NCBI RefSeq assembly: GCF_001544275.1
Contig: NZ_BCQE01000002.1
Coordinates: 1-64,000, forward strand
DNA from: Enterococcus gallinarum NBRC 100675
GTDB lineage: Bacteria; Bacillota; Bacilli; Lactobacillales; Enterococcaceae
Length of the DNA stretch: 64,000 nt
Reading direction: 5' to 3'
In this document: positions 48,979 through 57,828 of the stretch, in pieces
Position numbering within the stretch: position 1 is the stretch's first letter
Layout of the letters: every line of letters begins with the position of its first letter
The notes under the pieces: generated by a model
Seen by the model: only the letters and a program-made list of their open reading frames with translations
What the model was told of the DNA's origin: nothing
Database searches by the model: none
Made by a program: the position numbers and the translations under genes

Positions 48979-49314
48979 ATGAAAAAAATCTGTTGGATTT
49001 TTTCTATCAATGTTCGGGGTATGGCACCATTCGGTTACAGCACAACAATGAACTTTAGACAAGCAAAATTATTTCAAGAAAAAATCAAGTCACTCTTACC
49101 AGCAGAAATTGAGACTCAATTTATTAGTTATGATATTTCAAGTAATGATATTCCTGCTGCAGATTTACTTATTTTTAATGATATGGATTCAAACTATCTA
49201 AGCGAAGAAATAAAAAAACAAGGCATTGCTGTTTCTTTTAAAGATATGGTTTCCGGAAATACTACAGTTATCAAAAAAACAATTCTGAACGCCCTAAATT
49301 TAGGCGGAATTTGA
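48979..49314 (+). CDS. Small protein of unknown function, faintly PTS EIIB-like
   Basis: A 111-residue cytosolic protein with a good ribosome binding site (AAAAAGGAG). The alternating hydrophobic strands (KKICWIFSINV, ADLLIFND, GIAVSFKDM) and the order of elements recall the small Rossmann-like fold of lactose/cellobiose EIIB proteins. The phosphorylatable Cys loop is absent, since position INVRGMAPF has no Cys. I do not recognise a family. Single gene in an AT-rich accessory stretch. Confidence 0.5.
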   Translation: MKKICWIFSINVRGMAPFGYSTTMNFRQAKLFQEKIKSLLPAEIETQFISYDISSNDIPAADLLIFNDMDSNYLSEEIKKQGIAVSFKDMVSGNTTVIKKTILNALNLGGI

Positions 49315-49337
49315 ACAGCTTTTCTGCTTATAACAAT

Positions 49338-49382
49338 AACGACACCCCTCTCATACTTATAAATATGAGAAGAGGTGTCGTT
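49338..49382 (+). terminator. Hairpin after the small EIIB-like gene
   Basis: Arms AACGACACC...CTCTCATA and TATGAGA...GGTGTCGTT form an 18-bp stem 24 bases after the stop. The T run is poor, so termination is likely but not certain. Confidence 0.65.
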
Positions 49383-49797
49383 ATGTATTATTTATCTTTC
49401 GTCCTATCCAAAATAAAGCAAGTGATAATTGATCTAATCGCCCTAGATAGGTCTCTATTAATGAGAACACTGATTATTTGATATCTTATCAATATCCATA
49501 ACGGGGAGAATGAATTATTTTTAATTCCATTTATATTCAGCAGCATATACTCCATTGGTCTCCCACTACTATCTCAGCGAACACATTCAAATGAGTTGTG
49601 AAAGCAGAAATAAACGGAATAAAAAAAGAAAATATTTGATTTTTGACCTCTTCTATTTCAAAATCCACTGATTATATTTTTAATTGAACAATAATTAGAG
49701 CTAACAAAACAAGAACTTATTATAGACTGATGTTTATTTAATTAACATTTGTTACATTTAACATCTATATGAATATAGAGGTAATCAAATTCAGTTC
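49383..49797. other. Gene-free AT-rich spacer
   Basis: I see no gene, no strong hairpin and no repeat in this 415-base stretch. AT content rises toward the next gene, and GAGGTAAT lies 14 bases before its ATG. Confidence 0.4.
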
Positions 49798-50349
49798 ATG
49801 ATAGATATTTTCCCTATGATTGTACTAATTATTACGATTATTAGTTTGATTATGATAATGAAATTTGCTGTCGTGCAACACAAGTTGAACTTTAAGCGAA
49901 AAAAAATAATAAAGGAAAAATTTCCAGAGTTAACAAAGAAAGATTTAAAATATCGACAAATAAAAATATATAACTATCAACAGTTATACCTTAATAGTAC
50001 CTTCAAGCATACTCTTCAAATGACTTCTTTAGTCGGTACACTCATAGGAGTGACAGCGATGCTGATTGTCACATTACTCTCGAAAAATACACTCCTAGTG
50101 TTTTTGCTAGCATCTTTTACTTTTGGTTTAATTTCTGTGTTTATCTTGACGCAACCTAGTTTGGAAGAGCGAAAACGGTTTTGGAATGACTATCTAGAAG
50201 AGCATCCAGATAATCCATTGAAGTTTTACTTCTTTCCTTTAGAATTATATGTATCAGCATATGAGAATGAGAAAAAATTAGGTGTCTATTATCTTACTTT
50301 TGCTGTCTCCCTTTTATTAGTTGCTATTCTGGGAAGACAATTTTTGTAA
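49798..50349 (+). CDS. Small integral membrane protein of unknown function
   Basis: A 183-residue protein with an N-terminal membrane anchor (about 5-24), a basic cytosolic stretch (KRKKIIKEKFPELTKKDLKYRQ), two central membrane segments (about 80-118) and a final one (about 160-180). I do not recognise the family. The start is uncertain because GAGGTAAT is 14 bases upstream. It has its own terminator at 50469-50495 and lies alone in AT-rich accessory sequence. Confidence 0.6.
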   Translation: MIDIFPMIVLIITIISLIMIMKFAVVQHKLNFKRKKIIKEKFPELTKKDLKYRQIKIYNYQQLYLNSTFKHTLQMTSLVGTLIGVTAMLIVTLLSKNTLLVFLLASFTFGLISVFILTQPSLEERKRFWNDYLEEHPDNPLKFYFFPLELYVSAYENEKKLGVYYLTFAVSLLLVAILGRQFL

Positions 50350-50468
50350 AGAATTAGCTTAGTTATCTTTTCAGGAGATAGAAGTTTGGCAACTATAACA
50401 CTTAGTAGCATGGACGGATTCCCGCCTCTTCGACTAAGTTCTCAAATTTAGTAAAGTATCAAAGCACT

Positions 50469-50496
50469 CGATTCTAATCTAATTAGGATCGGGTTT
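50469..50496 (+). terminator. Terminator after the small membrane protein gene
   Basis: CGATTCTAAT and ATTAGGATCG arms with a 3-nt loop are followed by GGTTTTG, 120 bases after the stop. Confidence 0.7.
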
Positions 50497-50644
50497 TGTA
50501 TTTAGGTTACCTCGTAGCTTTATCTTTATTAAAACGAACATTGACAATGATTGTTTTTTACCTAACTCGTTCAAAACTTCAATAACATCAAAAAATTTTT
50601 AAAGGTAAATTACTTGGTAGCTTCTATTCTTAATCATTTTTATT

Positions 50645-51505
50645 TTAGAGACGCATTGATTTTTTTACCATATACAAGTATTCCCAAAAGTCTTTTTCCC
50701 ATTGATCCTGAACCGTTACATGTTCCCAAGGCATTGAATGTTTTTCGAATTCAACAAAATGCCTGATTTTCACGTTTTCTCTAGCCGCTATTATCAGATT
50801 CGCGACCCGTTCATTCTTGTGCTGCGCCCAATCAAATAACCAATGATCATCCTTTTGATAATTGTATTCATAAGGCAAGAATGTCATATTCTCTTCACAC
50901 AAGATATTTAGAATCGTTTGGTCCAAATATTGGTATTTATTCTCATTGATCATTTCTAAAATTTTATTCGTGGTGATCAGATTGTTATATGTTTCAACGT
51001 TAAAAAGGATAACGCCTGAATTAACGTAATTTTTCATTGTCGCTACGCCGAACTGTTTTCCATAATCTTGATCATCGCTAATTGCGGAAAAGTAGAAATC
51101 TCTAATTGCAGCGATTGATTTTTCTTGTGGAACTAAGGGAAATAACTTTTCAACATCCTCATAAACAATCGTATCGTTATCTAAGTACAAAATTTTCTTA
51201 TATGAAGAAAAATAAGCTGGCACGAAAAGCCGCCAAAGAGTCACTTCTGGAAATCTGTTATTTTGATAATTTTTGATTTCTTTTATTTCTTCAGGGGGAT
51301 TCCAAAAATGGATAATTACATTCTCTTTTTGTAAAGCAACAGGAATTTGTTTTATTGTGACCATATCTTTTTCCGTAACGTCTTGCACGATAATCAGTAT
51401 ATCTAGATGTGCTCCTTTATAGTTGTTGATCACTGATGTCACTGATACTGCTGTTAGTTGAATATGCTTGCCTGTAACACAATACACTACTGCATGTTTA
51501 CTCAT
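50645..51505 (-). CDS. Family 8 glycosyltransferase
   Basis: A 286-residue GT8 protein that transfers a glucosyl or galactosyl unit from a UDP-sugar. The N-terminal nucleotide-binding region is followed by the metal-binding DxD motif in ILYLDNDTIVYED and by YVNSGVILFNVE. There is no signal peptide, so it acts in the cytosol, perhaps on teichoic acid or a surface glycoprotein precursor. The ATG at 51505 follows GGAGGG. It stands alone, and a perfect palindrome (GTGTCCC/GGGACAC, 51576-51595) lies 71 bases upstream. Confidence 0.85.
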   Translation of the reverse strand: MSKHAVVYCVTGKHIQLTAVSVTSVINNYKGAHLDILIIVQDVTEKDMVTIKQIPVALQKENVIIHFWNPPEEIKEIKNYQNNRFPEVTLWRLFVPAYFSSYKKILYLDNDTIVYEDVEKLFPLVPQEKSIAAIRDFYFSAISDDQDYGKQFGVATMKNYVNSGVILFNVETYNNLITTNKILEMINENKYQYLDQTILNILCEENMTFLPYEYNYQKDDHWLFDWAQHKNERVANLIIAARENVKIRHFVEFEKHSMPWEHVTVQDQWEKDFWEYLYMVKKSMRL

Positions 51506-51885
51506 ATTTCCCTCCATCATTAAACCTCACTCTATATTTACTCATTGTTACATGCTTTTGCCTAAATATCCTAAAGTGTCCCGTAAATGGGACACGTTTA
51601 AATCCATATTAATTAACAAAAACGATGTAAAAAATATCTCTGGAATAGAAGATCTCTTCCTAGTAATACATGAAGTTATGTCTCCGCTATGAGGCTTGTA
51701 ATGTAAGCTTGTGTTAATCAAGTTGTGTCAAAAAAGTAGATGGTTGCTATCTATCTTTTTTATCTAATGTTTTATTTTAAACCAGTTATATATATGGATG
51801 TTCTCAAAACAAATAGAGCCTCCAGAAATCAGTCATTTCCAGACACTCACCAGGCACTTATACGGGCAATACAAAAAGAGATAAA
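51506..51885. other. Spacer with GTGTCCC palindrome
   Basis: This 380-base gap has no gene I can support. GTGTCCC (51576-51582) and GGGACAC (51589-51595) form a perfect 7-bp inverted repeat with a 6-bp spacer upstream of the GT8 gene, a possible operator. Confidence 0.4.
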
Positions 51886-52293
51886 TTATTTTATTTTAGA
51901 GATGTTTTCTTTGATCAAGTTTCTAGCTTTTCTGAATGCTGCCATTCTCTCTTCTTCCGATCCAGTCACTTGCGCAGGATCTTCCAAGTCCCAGTGAATA
52001 TGAGCAGCTTCTTTAGGAATAGCAGGACATTTATCTTTTGCGTCTCCACAAAGGGTAATAATCAAGTCTGCATTCTCAAAATATTCTTTATCAATCAAAT
52101 CAGACGTCTGGTTAGAGATATCAATGCCATCTTCTGCCATTACTTGTACAGCTTTCGGATTTAATCCATGGGTTTCAATCCCAGCACTACGAATTTCAAA
52201 ATCTGACTTAGACAGAAATTTATGTCCATACCCTTCAGCCATTTGGCTGCGACAAGAATTGCCAGTACATAGAAAATAAATTTTTTTCACCAT
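51886..52293 (-). CDS. arsC: Thioredoxin-coupled arsenate reductase, LMW-phosphatase fold
   Basis: A 135-residue enzyme that reduces arsenate to arsenite. The P-loop CTGNSCRS with the nucleophilic Cys is at residues 8-15, the redox pair is in [11 protein letters not shown] (about residues 80 and 87), and the general-acid Asp is in DLEDPA. This is the Staphylococcus pI258-type ArsC rather than the glutaredoxin type. The ATG at 52293 follows GAGGAAG. No arsR, arsB or arsA is adjacent, so it may be a stand-alone or general tyrosine-phosphatase-like enzyme. Confidence 0.88.
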   Translation of the reverse strand: MVKKIYFLCTGNSCRSQMAEGYGHKFLSKSDFEIRSAGIETHGLNPKAVQVMAEDGIDISNQTSDLIDKEYFENADLIITLCGDAKDKCPAIPKEAAHIHWDLEDPAQVTGSEEERMAAFRKARNLIKENISKIK

Positions 52294-52557
52294 TATCTTC
52301 CTCTCGACTCTGTCAATGGGACTACCTTTTTCCGTACTCAAAAGGTTTATCCCGGAGTGTCATTACTAAAAACAACCTTACCTGAACTTCACCTAAAACA
52401 CCAGCTCATTGCTTCTCTCATTTTTGACTTCTACTAGATAAAGTCGTCGGTGCATTAATTTTGACGCCTCTATCTACTAATGGTAGCCTTGAATTAGAGG
52501 GTTGTCCTAACACGATAGTCTTGCTATTGAAATAAAAACAAAAAAGGAGTGTATGAA

Positions 52558-52926
52558 ATGAAACATCTAAAGGCTTTGGTTGTAAAAGCACTATTTATTT
52601 GGGCTATTTTGTGGATTACTTTAACGGGAATCTATGATGTCAGTTTTATGGACTCTACGATCGTTGGAGTAATAATTGTAGTCATGATCTACGTCCTAGG
52701 GGATTTAGTTATCTTAAGAAAAATCGGCAATATTGCGGCAACAATCGCAGATGCTGGTGCGTCAGCGCTTATTCTCTGGCTATATCTGACTTCAATGAAT
52801 TATACAACTGACTTATGGATGATGGTCCTGATTCCTGCTGTTTTGATCGGTTTAGCAGAATGGTTCTTCCATAAATGGCTACTCAAAGAAAATATCGTAC
52901 CAGATGAGCGTACAATGAAAGAGTAA
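52558..52926 (+). CDS. DUF2512 (YndM-like) membrane protein
   Basis: A 122-residue protein with four membrane segments (about 5-25, 30-52, 58-80 and 86-105) and a charged tail. The pattern GDLVILRKIGN matches the DUF2512/YndM family of Bacillus and relatives, whose role is not known. The ATG at 52558 has AAAGGAG eight bases upstream; a GTG at 52549 overlaps that site. It ends in a terminator at 52961-52989. Confidence 0.75.
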   Translation: MKHLKALVVKALFIWAILWITLTGIYDVSFMDSTIVGVIIVVMIYVLGDLVILRKIGNIAATIADAGASALILWLYLTSMNYTTDLWMMVLIPAVLIGLAEWFFHKWLLKENIVPDERTMKE

Positions 52927-52960
52927 CTATAGAATAGTTTTCCTAAATATGACGAAAGAA

Positions 52961-52994
52961 GGGTCAAAAACTTAACAGTTTTTTGTCCCTTTTA
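52961..52994 (+). terminator. Terminator of the DUF2512 gene
   Basis: GGGTCAAAAACT and AGTTTTTTGTCCC arms with a 4-nt loop are followed by TTTT, 35 bases after the stop. Confidence 0.8.
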
Positions 52995-53126
52995 AGATAC
53001 TTTTAGCATCGAGCATCACTAATTATCGTATGTTATTTTTTTTGAGATACTCTGACTATTTACACCTATCCCGCCACTATTAGATTCTTTCAAAAAAGGA
53101 TTTTATGAATAGAGAGGTTTTTATTA

Positions 53127-53626
53127 GTGAGTAAAAAGTTTATATCTAGTTCCCTTTATGTAATTACTAGTTGCTGTTTCACTACCCTTTACATCACAAA
53201 TCACCTTATATTCCCTAACTATAGGAGAAAACCCGACTTCGTTTAATAACAAAGATATTGTCTTTTTATCTTTATTTTTGTGGATATTATAGCGGATATT
53301 TTTATCTTACCATTGAAAAAAATCAATTCTTATCCTTTGCGCTAACTGTATAAGAACGATTGTCGGTCTATTTTAGCTTTTTTAATCTTATTGCTTTTAG
53401 GTATGATTTTAACAGCCATACCATTTACAAGCAGCGATTACAGGAATATTACTAAGCAGTCATATTTTTTCTGTATGTATTTTTGGGAAGAACGAGTTTA
53501 CGCAGATAAATTTGACCTGTGGAAATTTTCGGAATTTAATCAATTAATAGCCAAACAAAAACGACTCAATAGTACTGAGTCGTTTTTGCATAAATCGATA
53601 AAGGGCTGCGGAGACAAGCAAGTTGT
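53127..53626 (+). pseudogene. Probable decayed membrane protein gene
   Basis: Several short plus-strand frames follow one another with membrane-like content: SKKFISSSLYVITSCC from a GTG near 53128, then NKDIVFLSLFLWIL, then AFLILLLLGMILTAIPF near 53390 with a 60-residue hydrophilic end. Stops and frame changes separate them. This looks like the remains of one membrane protein, but no family could be recognised. The last 79-residue frame (53391-53630) runs into the terminator and is not a convincing gene. Confidence 0.35.
53557..53588. terminator. Bidirectional terminator after the ABC-2 operon
   Basis: AAAAACGACTCA and TGAGTCGTTTTT arms form a strong hairpin with A and T flanks, 39 bases beyond the permease stop at 53627. 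Confidence 0.85.
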
Positions 53627-54718
53627 TTAAACTTTTCTATACCTCTTTAATCCGATAATATTCAAAAATGTAAACACAAGAATAAACAGAATTAATATAC
53701 CTAAGTCAAAGGAGATTTCTTTCCAGCCTTGCCCTTTGATCATGATAGTAGTCAATGCATTCCCCGCATAGCTCAATGGAAATATATATGATATATATCT
53801 TACCCAGCTAGCCATACTATCTAAGGCGATTAACCCGGAAAAGAATACTTGCGGAATGACAACTAATGGAATAAATTGGACCATTTGAAATTCTGAACTA
53901 GCAAATGTTGAAACAAAGATCCCAATGACTAGTGCCGTCAATGCAATCAGAATATTTGTTCCAATGACCCACCACAAACTGCCAACAATCTGAAGATCTA
54001 GGACATAAATGGAGAAAAAAACAATAATCAAGGTCTGAATGATTGCAAAAATACCATACCCTACTAAGTATCCCATAACAATTTCACTACGCTTGACCGG
54101 TGTAGCTAGCAATCTTTCCAAAGTCCCACTGGTACGTTCTCTCAGCAAGGCAATACCAGAAACTAAAAATACAAAAAAGAAAACAAAAAAGCCAATCAAA
54201 ATAGGAAATATTTGGTCAAAAAAGGAATTGTTTGCTCCACCATAAATATAAGAATTTTTCACTGAAAAATCTTCTATGGTTACTTTTTGCCCTGTTTCTG
54301 CTGCTAATTTTTGGACATTCATACTGAGTTCTTTGACCTTATTTGCTGTCAGCACATTCTGAACTAGACTTTTTACTTTGGCTGTATTGGTTGGTTCATC
54401 ATTTGCATAAATTATGTGAAAAGTAGACTGATCCAATGTTACGAATGCATCTAAATTCTCATTCAATATTTTCTCTTTATAGTTCCGATTTGTAGTGTAA
54501 TGTTCAACTTTCACTTCATCTGAGGAGAACTGATCAACGAGTGTCGAAGGAACCGTCTGATCAAAACCAATTTTCACATGGGTCTCAGAATTTGAATCAA
54601 AGACAATATTCATTAAGCTTAAAACAATGATCGGTGCAATCAGCATTAATGCTAACGTACGTTTATCTCGAATCAATTCTTTGATCACACGTATCACTAT
54701 CGCTTGAAATCGAATCAT
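53627..54718 (-). CDS. ABC-2 type exporter permease
   Basis: A 363-residue permease. One N-terminal membrane segment (about 20-40) is followed by a large extracytoplasmic domain (45-165) and five segments in the last 190 residues, with LRERTSGTLERLLATPVKRSEIV as the conserved cytosolic loop. It forms an exporter with the ATPase encoded just upstream, with a 4-base overlap. It is probably a drug, lipid or peptide exporter; the substrate is unknown. The divergent TetR-type gene is the likely regulator. Confidence 0.9.
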   Translation of the reverse strand: MIRFQAIVIRVIKELIRDKRTLALMLIAPIIVLSLMNIVFDSNSETHVKIGFDQTVPSTLVDQFSSDEVKVEHYTTNRNYKEKILNENLDAFVTLDQSTFHIIYANDEPTNTAKVKSLVQNVLTANKVKELSMNVQKLAAETGQKVTIEDFSVKNSYIYGGANNSFFDQIFPILIGFFVFFFVFLVSGIALLRERTSGTLERLLATPVKRSEIVMGYLVGYGIFAIIQTLIIVFFSIYVLDLQIVGSLWWVIGTNILIALTALVIGIFVSTFASSEFQMVQFIPLVVIPQVFFSGLIALDSMASWVRYISYIFPLSYAGNALTTIMIKGQGWKEISFDLGILILFILVFTFLNIIGLKRYRKV

Positions 54719-55443
54719 TTTGCATTCACCTCAGCTTTCAAAAAGACTTCTTCAATACTTGTTACTTTAAATTGCTCTTCTAACTCTTTTGGTGAGCCGA
54801 AAGCAAATAGTTTTCCTTCAATGATAAGACCAACATAGTCACACTTTTCCGCTTCATCCATGACATGGGTTGTCACGATAATTCCTTTATTATTATTTGC
54901 GAGCTCTCTTAATTGCTCCCAAATAGCTACGCGTAAGCTAGGATCAATACCTACTGTCGGCTCATCTAATACAAGCAGATCCGGATTAGAGAGTAAAGTA
55001 ATCGCTAAAGAAAGTCGTCTTTTCATACCTCCAGAATAAGTTTTCACTGGCTTATTTAGAAAATCCAATAAATCAACTAGTTGCATATTCTTCTCAATAG
55101 CACGATCAAGAGCAGTGCCAGTTAACCCCATCAAACTGCCAAAAAAGACTAAATTTTCTTTTCCAGATAGATCGCCATAGAGCGCATCATTTTGGCCCAT
55201 GTAGCCAATTCTCTTTAAAATTTTTCGATTTGGCATCTTCGTATCAAATATATCAGCAGATCCTTGATCTAACTTCTCCATCCCCATTAAACATTTTATC
55301 GCCGTTGATTTCCCAGCTCCACTTGGACCTATTATTCCAACGATTTTTCCAGCTTGTAGTTCAAGATTTATATTATCTAATACCTTTTGTTTATCAAAAG
55401 ATTTTGTTGCACTCGACATTGTTGCAATCACTTTGCCCATCAT
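54715..55443 (-). CDS. ABC exporter ATP-binding protein
   Basis: A 242-residue ATPase with Walker A GPSGAGKST, signature YSGGMKRRLS, Walker B LLVLDEPTVG and the H-loop TTHVMDEAE. It belongs to the drug-export ABCA/DrrA-like group. The first of two adjacent ATG codons (55443) has AAGGAG six bases upstream; the longer reading to 55467 contains that site. It is translated together with the permease gene. Confidence 0.93.
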   Translation of the reverse strand: MMGKVIATMSSATKSFDKQKVLDNINLELQAGKIVGIIGPSGAGKSTAIKCLMGMEKLDQGSADIFDTKMPNRKILKRIGYMGQNDALYGDLSGKENLVFFGSLMGLTGTALDRAIEKNMQLVDLLDFLNKPVKTYSGGMKRRLSLAITLLSNPDLLVLDEPTVGIDPSLRVAIWEQLRELANNNKGIIVTTHVMDEAEKCDYVGLIIEGKLFAFGSPKELEEQFKVTSIEEVFLKAEVNAK

Positions 55444-55493
55444 CAACTTCTCCTTTTTAGTAGACATGGTGTTTATTATCTTTTACTCTTTGT

Positions 55494-55527
55494 AGTATAA
55501 TTTATTTTTGCAAATCAGCAAGCAAAA
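55494..55527. promoter_or_regulatory. ABC-exporter promoter and candidate TetR operator
   Basis: On the minus strand a TTGCTG -35 (55516-55521) and a TATACT -10 (55494-55499) are 16 bp apart. TTTTGC (55506-55511) and GCAAAA (55522-55527) form an inverted repeat over the -35, in the divergent region shared with the TetR-type gene. Confidence 0.5.
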
Positions 55528-55577
55528 CCAGAGTTAATAGACAGATAATAAGAAATGATCATTTATGAGGTGGACAC

Positions 55578-56138
55578 ATGAAAAAGAAAGATATTCGTTT
55601 CTATCGAACAAAAGAGCGGATTCTAAACGCGATGATTGAGTTGCTAAAAAGCAAACATTTTGATCATGTGACAGTCAAAGATATATGTGAGAAAGCAGAA
55701 ATCAGTCGCAGCGGTTTCTATCTTCATTATATGGATAAATACGATTTAGTAGAAAAATATCAACTGGAGCTAATGAAACAAGTCAATCATTTGATAGAGG
55801 AAAATGTAAAAGAAAAACTTTCAATGGAAGAAACAATGGTGAAATTACTTTACTTTTTTTTAAATGAAGGTCAACTGCTAGGACTACTCATTTCAAATAA
55901 AGGATCTGTGGAAATACAAGATCAAGTAAAAAAAGTACTCCAACAGAACGCAACAAAAAATGTTCTTCCACATATCAATCTAACCTTGAAGAATGAAATT
56001 GAAAAACATTATTTAGTCATCTTTTTTAGTAATGCTTTTTTAGGCATCCTCCAAGAGTGGATAAATACGGGTCAAAAAGAAAAACCAGAAGAACTTATTC
56101 AAATGATAAACAAGTTTATACCTTATACATTCATTTAA
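55578..56138 (+). CDS. TetR family regulator
   Basis: A 186-residue regulator. The N-terminal TetR helix-turn-helix (RTKERILNAMIELLKSK, then VKDICEKAEISRSGFYLHYMDKYDL) is followed by a helical C-terminal domain of the TetR_C_7-like type (about 80-186). It is divergent from the ABC exporter genes and probably represses them. GAGGTGG precedes the ATG. A terminator lies at 56221-56252. Confidence 0.9.
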   Translation: MKKKDIRFYRTKERILNAMIELLKSKHFDHVTVKDICEKAEISRSGFYLHYMDKYDLVEKYQLELMKQVNHLIEENVKEKLSMEETMVKLLYFFLNEGQLLGLLISNKGSVEIQDQVKKVLQQNATKNVLPHINLTLKNEIEKHYLVIFFSNAFLGILQEWINTGQKEKPEELIQMINKFIPYTFI

Positions 56139-56459
56139 GCATGCCGCAGTAATTCCGAAGTCCAGAAAACATTGGATAAACGAAGTAACCAGTCTAGCCC
56201 AAAATAGGTATCTTTATAAAAAGTGTCCAGAAAATCATGTTTTTTGGACACTTCTATTCACTAATATATGACATCTACTATTAGTTGACCTGTTACTTGA
56301 TTCTCCAAAAACATTGTTATCGAGAAACAAAATAAAGGTAACGATTACGTTTCTGACCATCTTGAAGATTTGTTCAAATAAATCTTCACCCTAATGGATT
56401 GTCTGATTGATGGCTAAACGCATAGTAAGCTGTTAAAATTAAACTTAAAAATTCTTTTA
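56139..56459. other. Spacer with terminator of the TetR-type gene
   Basis: AAGTGTCCA (56221-56229) and TGGACACTT (56244-56252) form a hairpin that ends the plus-strand regulator gene. The rest of this 321-base gap shows nothing I can support. Confidence 0.6.
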
Positions 56460-57053
56460 CTAACGCTTTAGCCAGCCTTTGTTTGTGGCATCTTCTACAA
56501 GCGTCTCAACATATTCCCAAACTTCCGGCACAATTTCTTTTATTACTTCGTTTCTTTTTAATTCACGCTCAATATCAATGCCGTTTTCTAACCACGTGTT
56601 GCCGTCACAGTAGTATATTTGTAAGACTGGTTGTAATCTGTCTATCGCTGAAGCATATTTGGCCTCCACTGTATCCATTTCTTCAAATTCTTCCCATAAA
56701 GTCATAAACTCATCGTACTGCTCTTTCGGTAACGTTGAAAATAAATTTGTAGCTGCTTCTCTTTCTCGTTGTTCTTTATCTTGATAGCCAACTTCATCAT
56801 AACAATAAGTATCTCCCGCTTCTATCTCCACCATATCATGGATAATCAACATTTTTAGCACACGTAATACATCCACAGGTTCTTTACTTGAAACATATTC
56901 TGAAAGTAGGATCGCGCATAACGTTAAGTGCCACGTGTGTTCCGCATCGTTTTCTCGTTGTTCCCGATTGCAAATGAGCGTTGATTGGCGAAGGATTGAT
57001 TTAAGCTTATCTGCCTCCACAATAAATTGCATTCTCTTTTCCAGTGATGTCAT
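56460..57053 (-). CDS. HD-domain phosphohydrolase, YfbR-like
   Basis: A 197-residue HD superfamily protein (HD_3 group). Metal ligands are the His of DAEHTWHL, the His-Asp of IIHDMVEIEAGD and a later Asp in SAIDRLQP. Relatives such as YfbR are 5'-nucleotidases that act on deoxynucleoside monophosphates; that substrate is inferred from the family only. It is cytosolic and stands alone on the minus strand. Confidence 0.85.
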   Translation of the reverse strand: MTSLEKRMQFIVEADKLKSILRQSTLICNREQRENDAEHTWHLTLCAILLSEYVSSKEPVDVLRVLKMLIIHDMVEIEAGDTYCYDEVGYQDKEQREREAATNLFSTLPKEQYDEFMTLWEEFEEMDTVEAKYASAIDRLQPVLQIYYCDGNTWLENGIDIERELKRNEVIKEIVPEVWEYVETLVEDATNKGWLKR

Positions 57054-57828
57054 CCTCTGTCCTCCATATGGTTGGATAAAGCTGTTTTATTGCACAATCA
57101 CGTTTCAAGCTTGGACTTATGAACAATACTCTGATTCGTCATCCAATTTAATGATGATACGGGATCATTTTTCGAATTCTGCAAAGCAAACTTCATCCAT
57201 ATTTTTTCACCTATTTATTATTGCCCATAAATCGATCAATGAAGTGACAGTTTTGATGCAACAAAAAATATTTGTGTCACATTTATAAAAATCAATCGCT
57301 CTTCATAAATCTATTATCCGGTAAAGAAAGCATAAATTCACGATTCAAGAAGATAAAATCTTGACTACGAATCTTTACTTTATCCAAAGTGATTGGTATT
57401 CATTCTGACTCTTTTTTCCTTCAATCGAAAAAATCGTCTGATAATTATGAGCTATTCCTGCATACAGCTCTGTAACATAGCCCTGTTAGATTAGAAGATT
57501 TTATAGATCAATTTTAGGAATAAATAGGGACCGCCTCATTCCTTTGCCATCAGCTTTTAGAAGATCTTCATACTGAGGTGTTTTCTCCGATATTCATTCT
57601 ATTGATGGTCAGATTCAAAAAACACTCATGTTCTTTCAGCGCAAGTTGTTCATCCTTTCAATAAACTTCTCGGTAACTATGAACGTCTGATGGTTAGCCA
57701 GCAAATTCGCGACTAGTAAGTAAAGACTACAGGAACTTTCATATCTTGAAAAAAGTTCCCGTAGTCTTCTGGATAGATTTGTGATAGCTCTTTGCTACTT
57801 TCTGTAAATGAATTCTTCTGTTTAATCC
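57054..57828. other. Gene-free spacer with possible decayed coding sequence and a terminator
   Basis: AAGACTAC...AACTTT arms (57723-57768) form the likely terminator of the giant surface protein gene on the minus strand. The remaining 660 bases hold only short frames. A few segments (near 57510-57680) read like protein in alternating frames, but no family could be recognised. Confidence 0.4.

Noticed and set aside
53391-53630. 79-residue plus-strand frame as an intact gene
   Set aside because: No ribosome binding site, and it runs through a strong terminator into the next gene; better seen as part of a decayed gene.
56935-57288. 117-residue plus-strand frame overlapping the HD-domain gene
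   Set aside because: Its first third is antisense to a real gene and the rest is low-quality sequence without any start signal.
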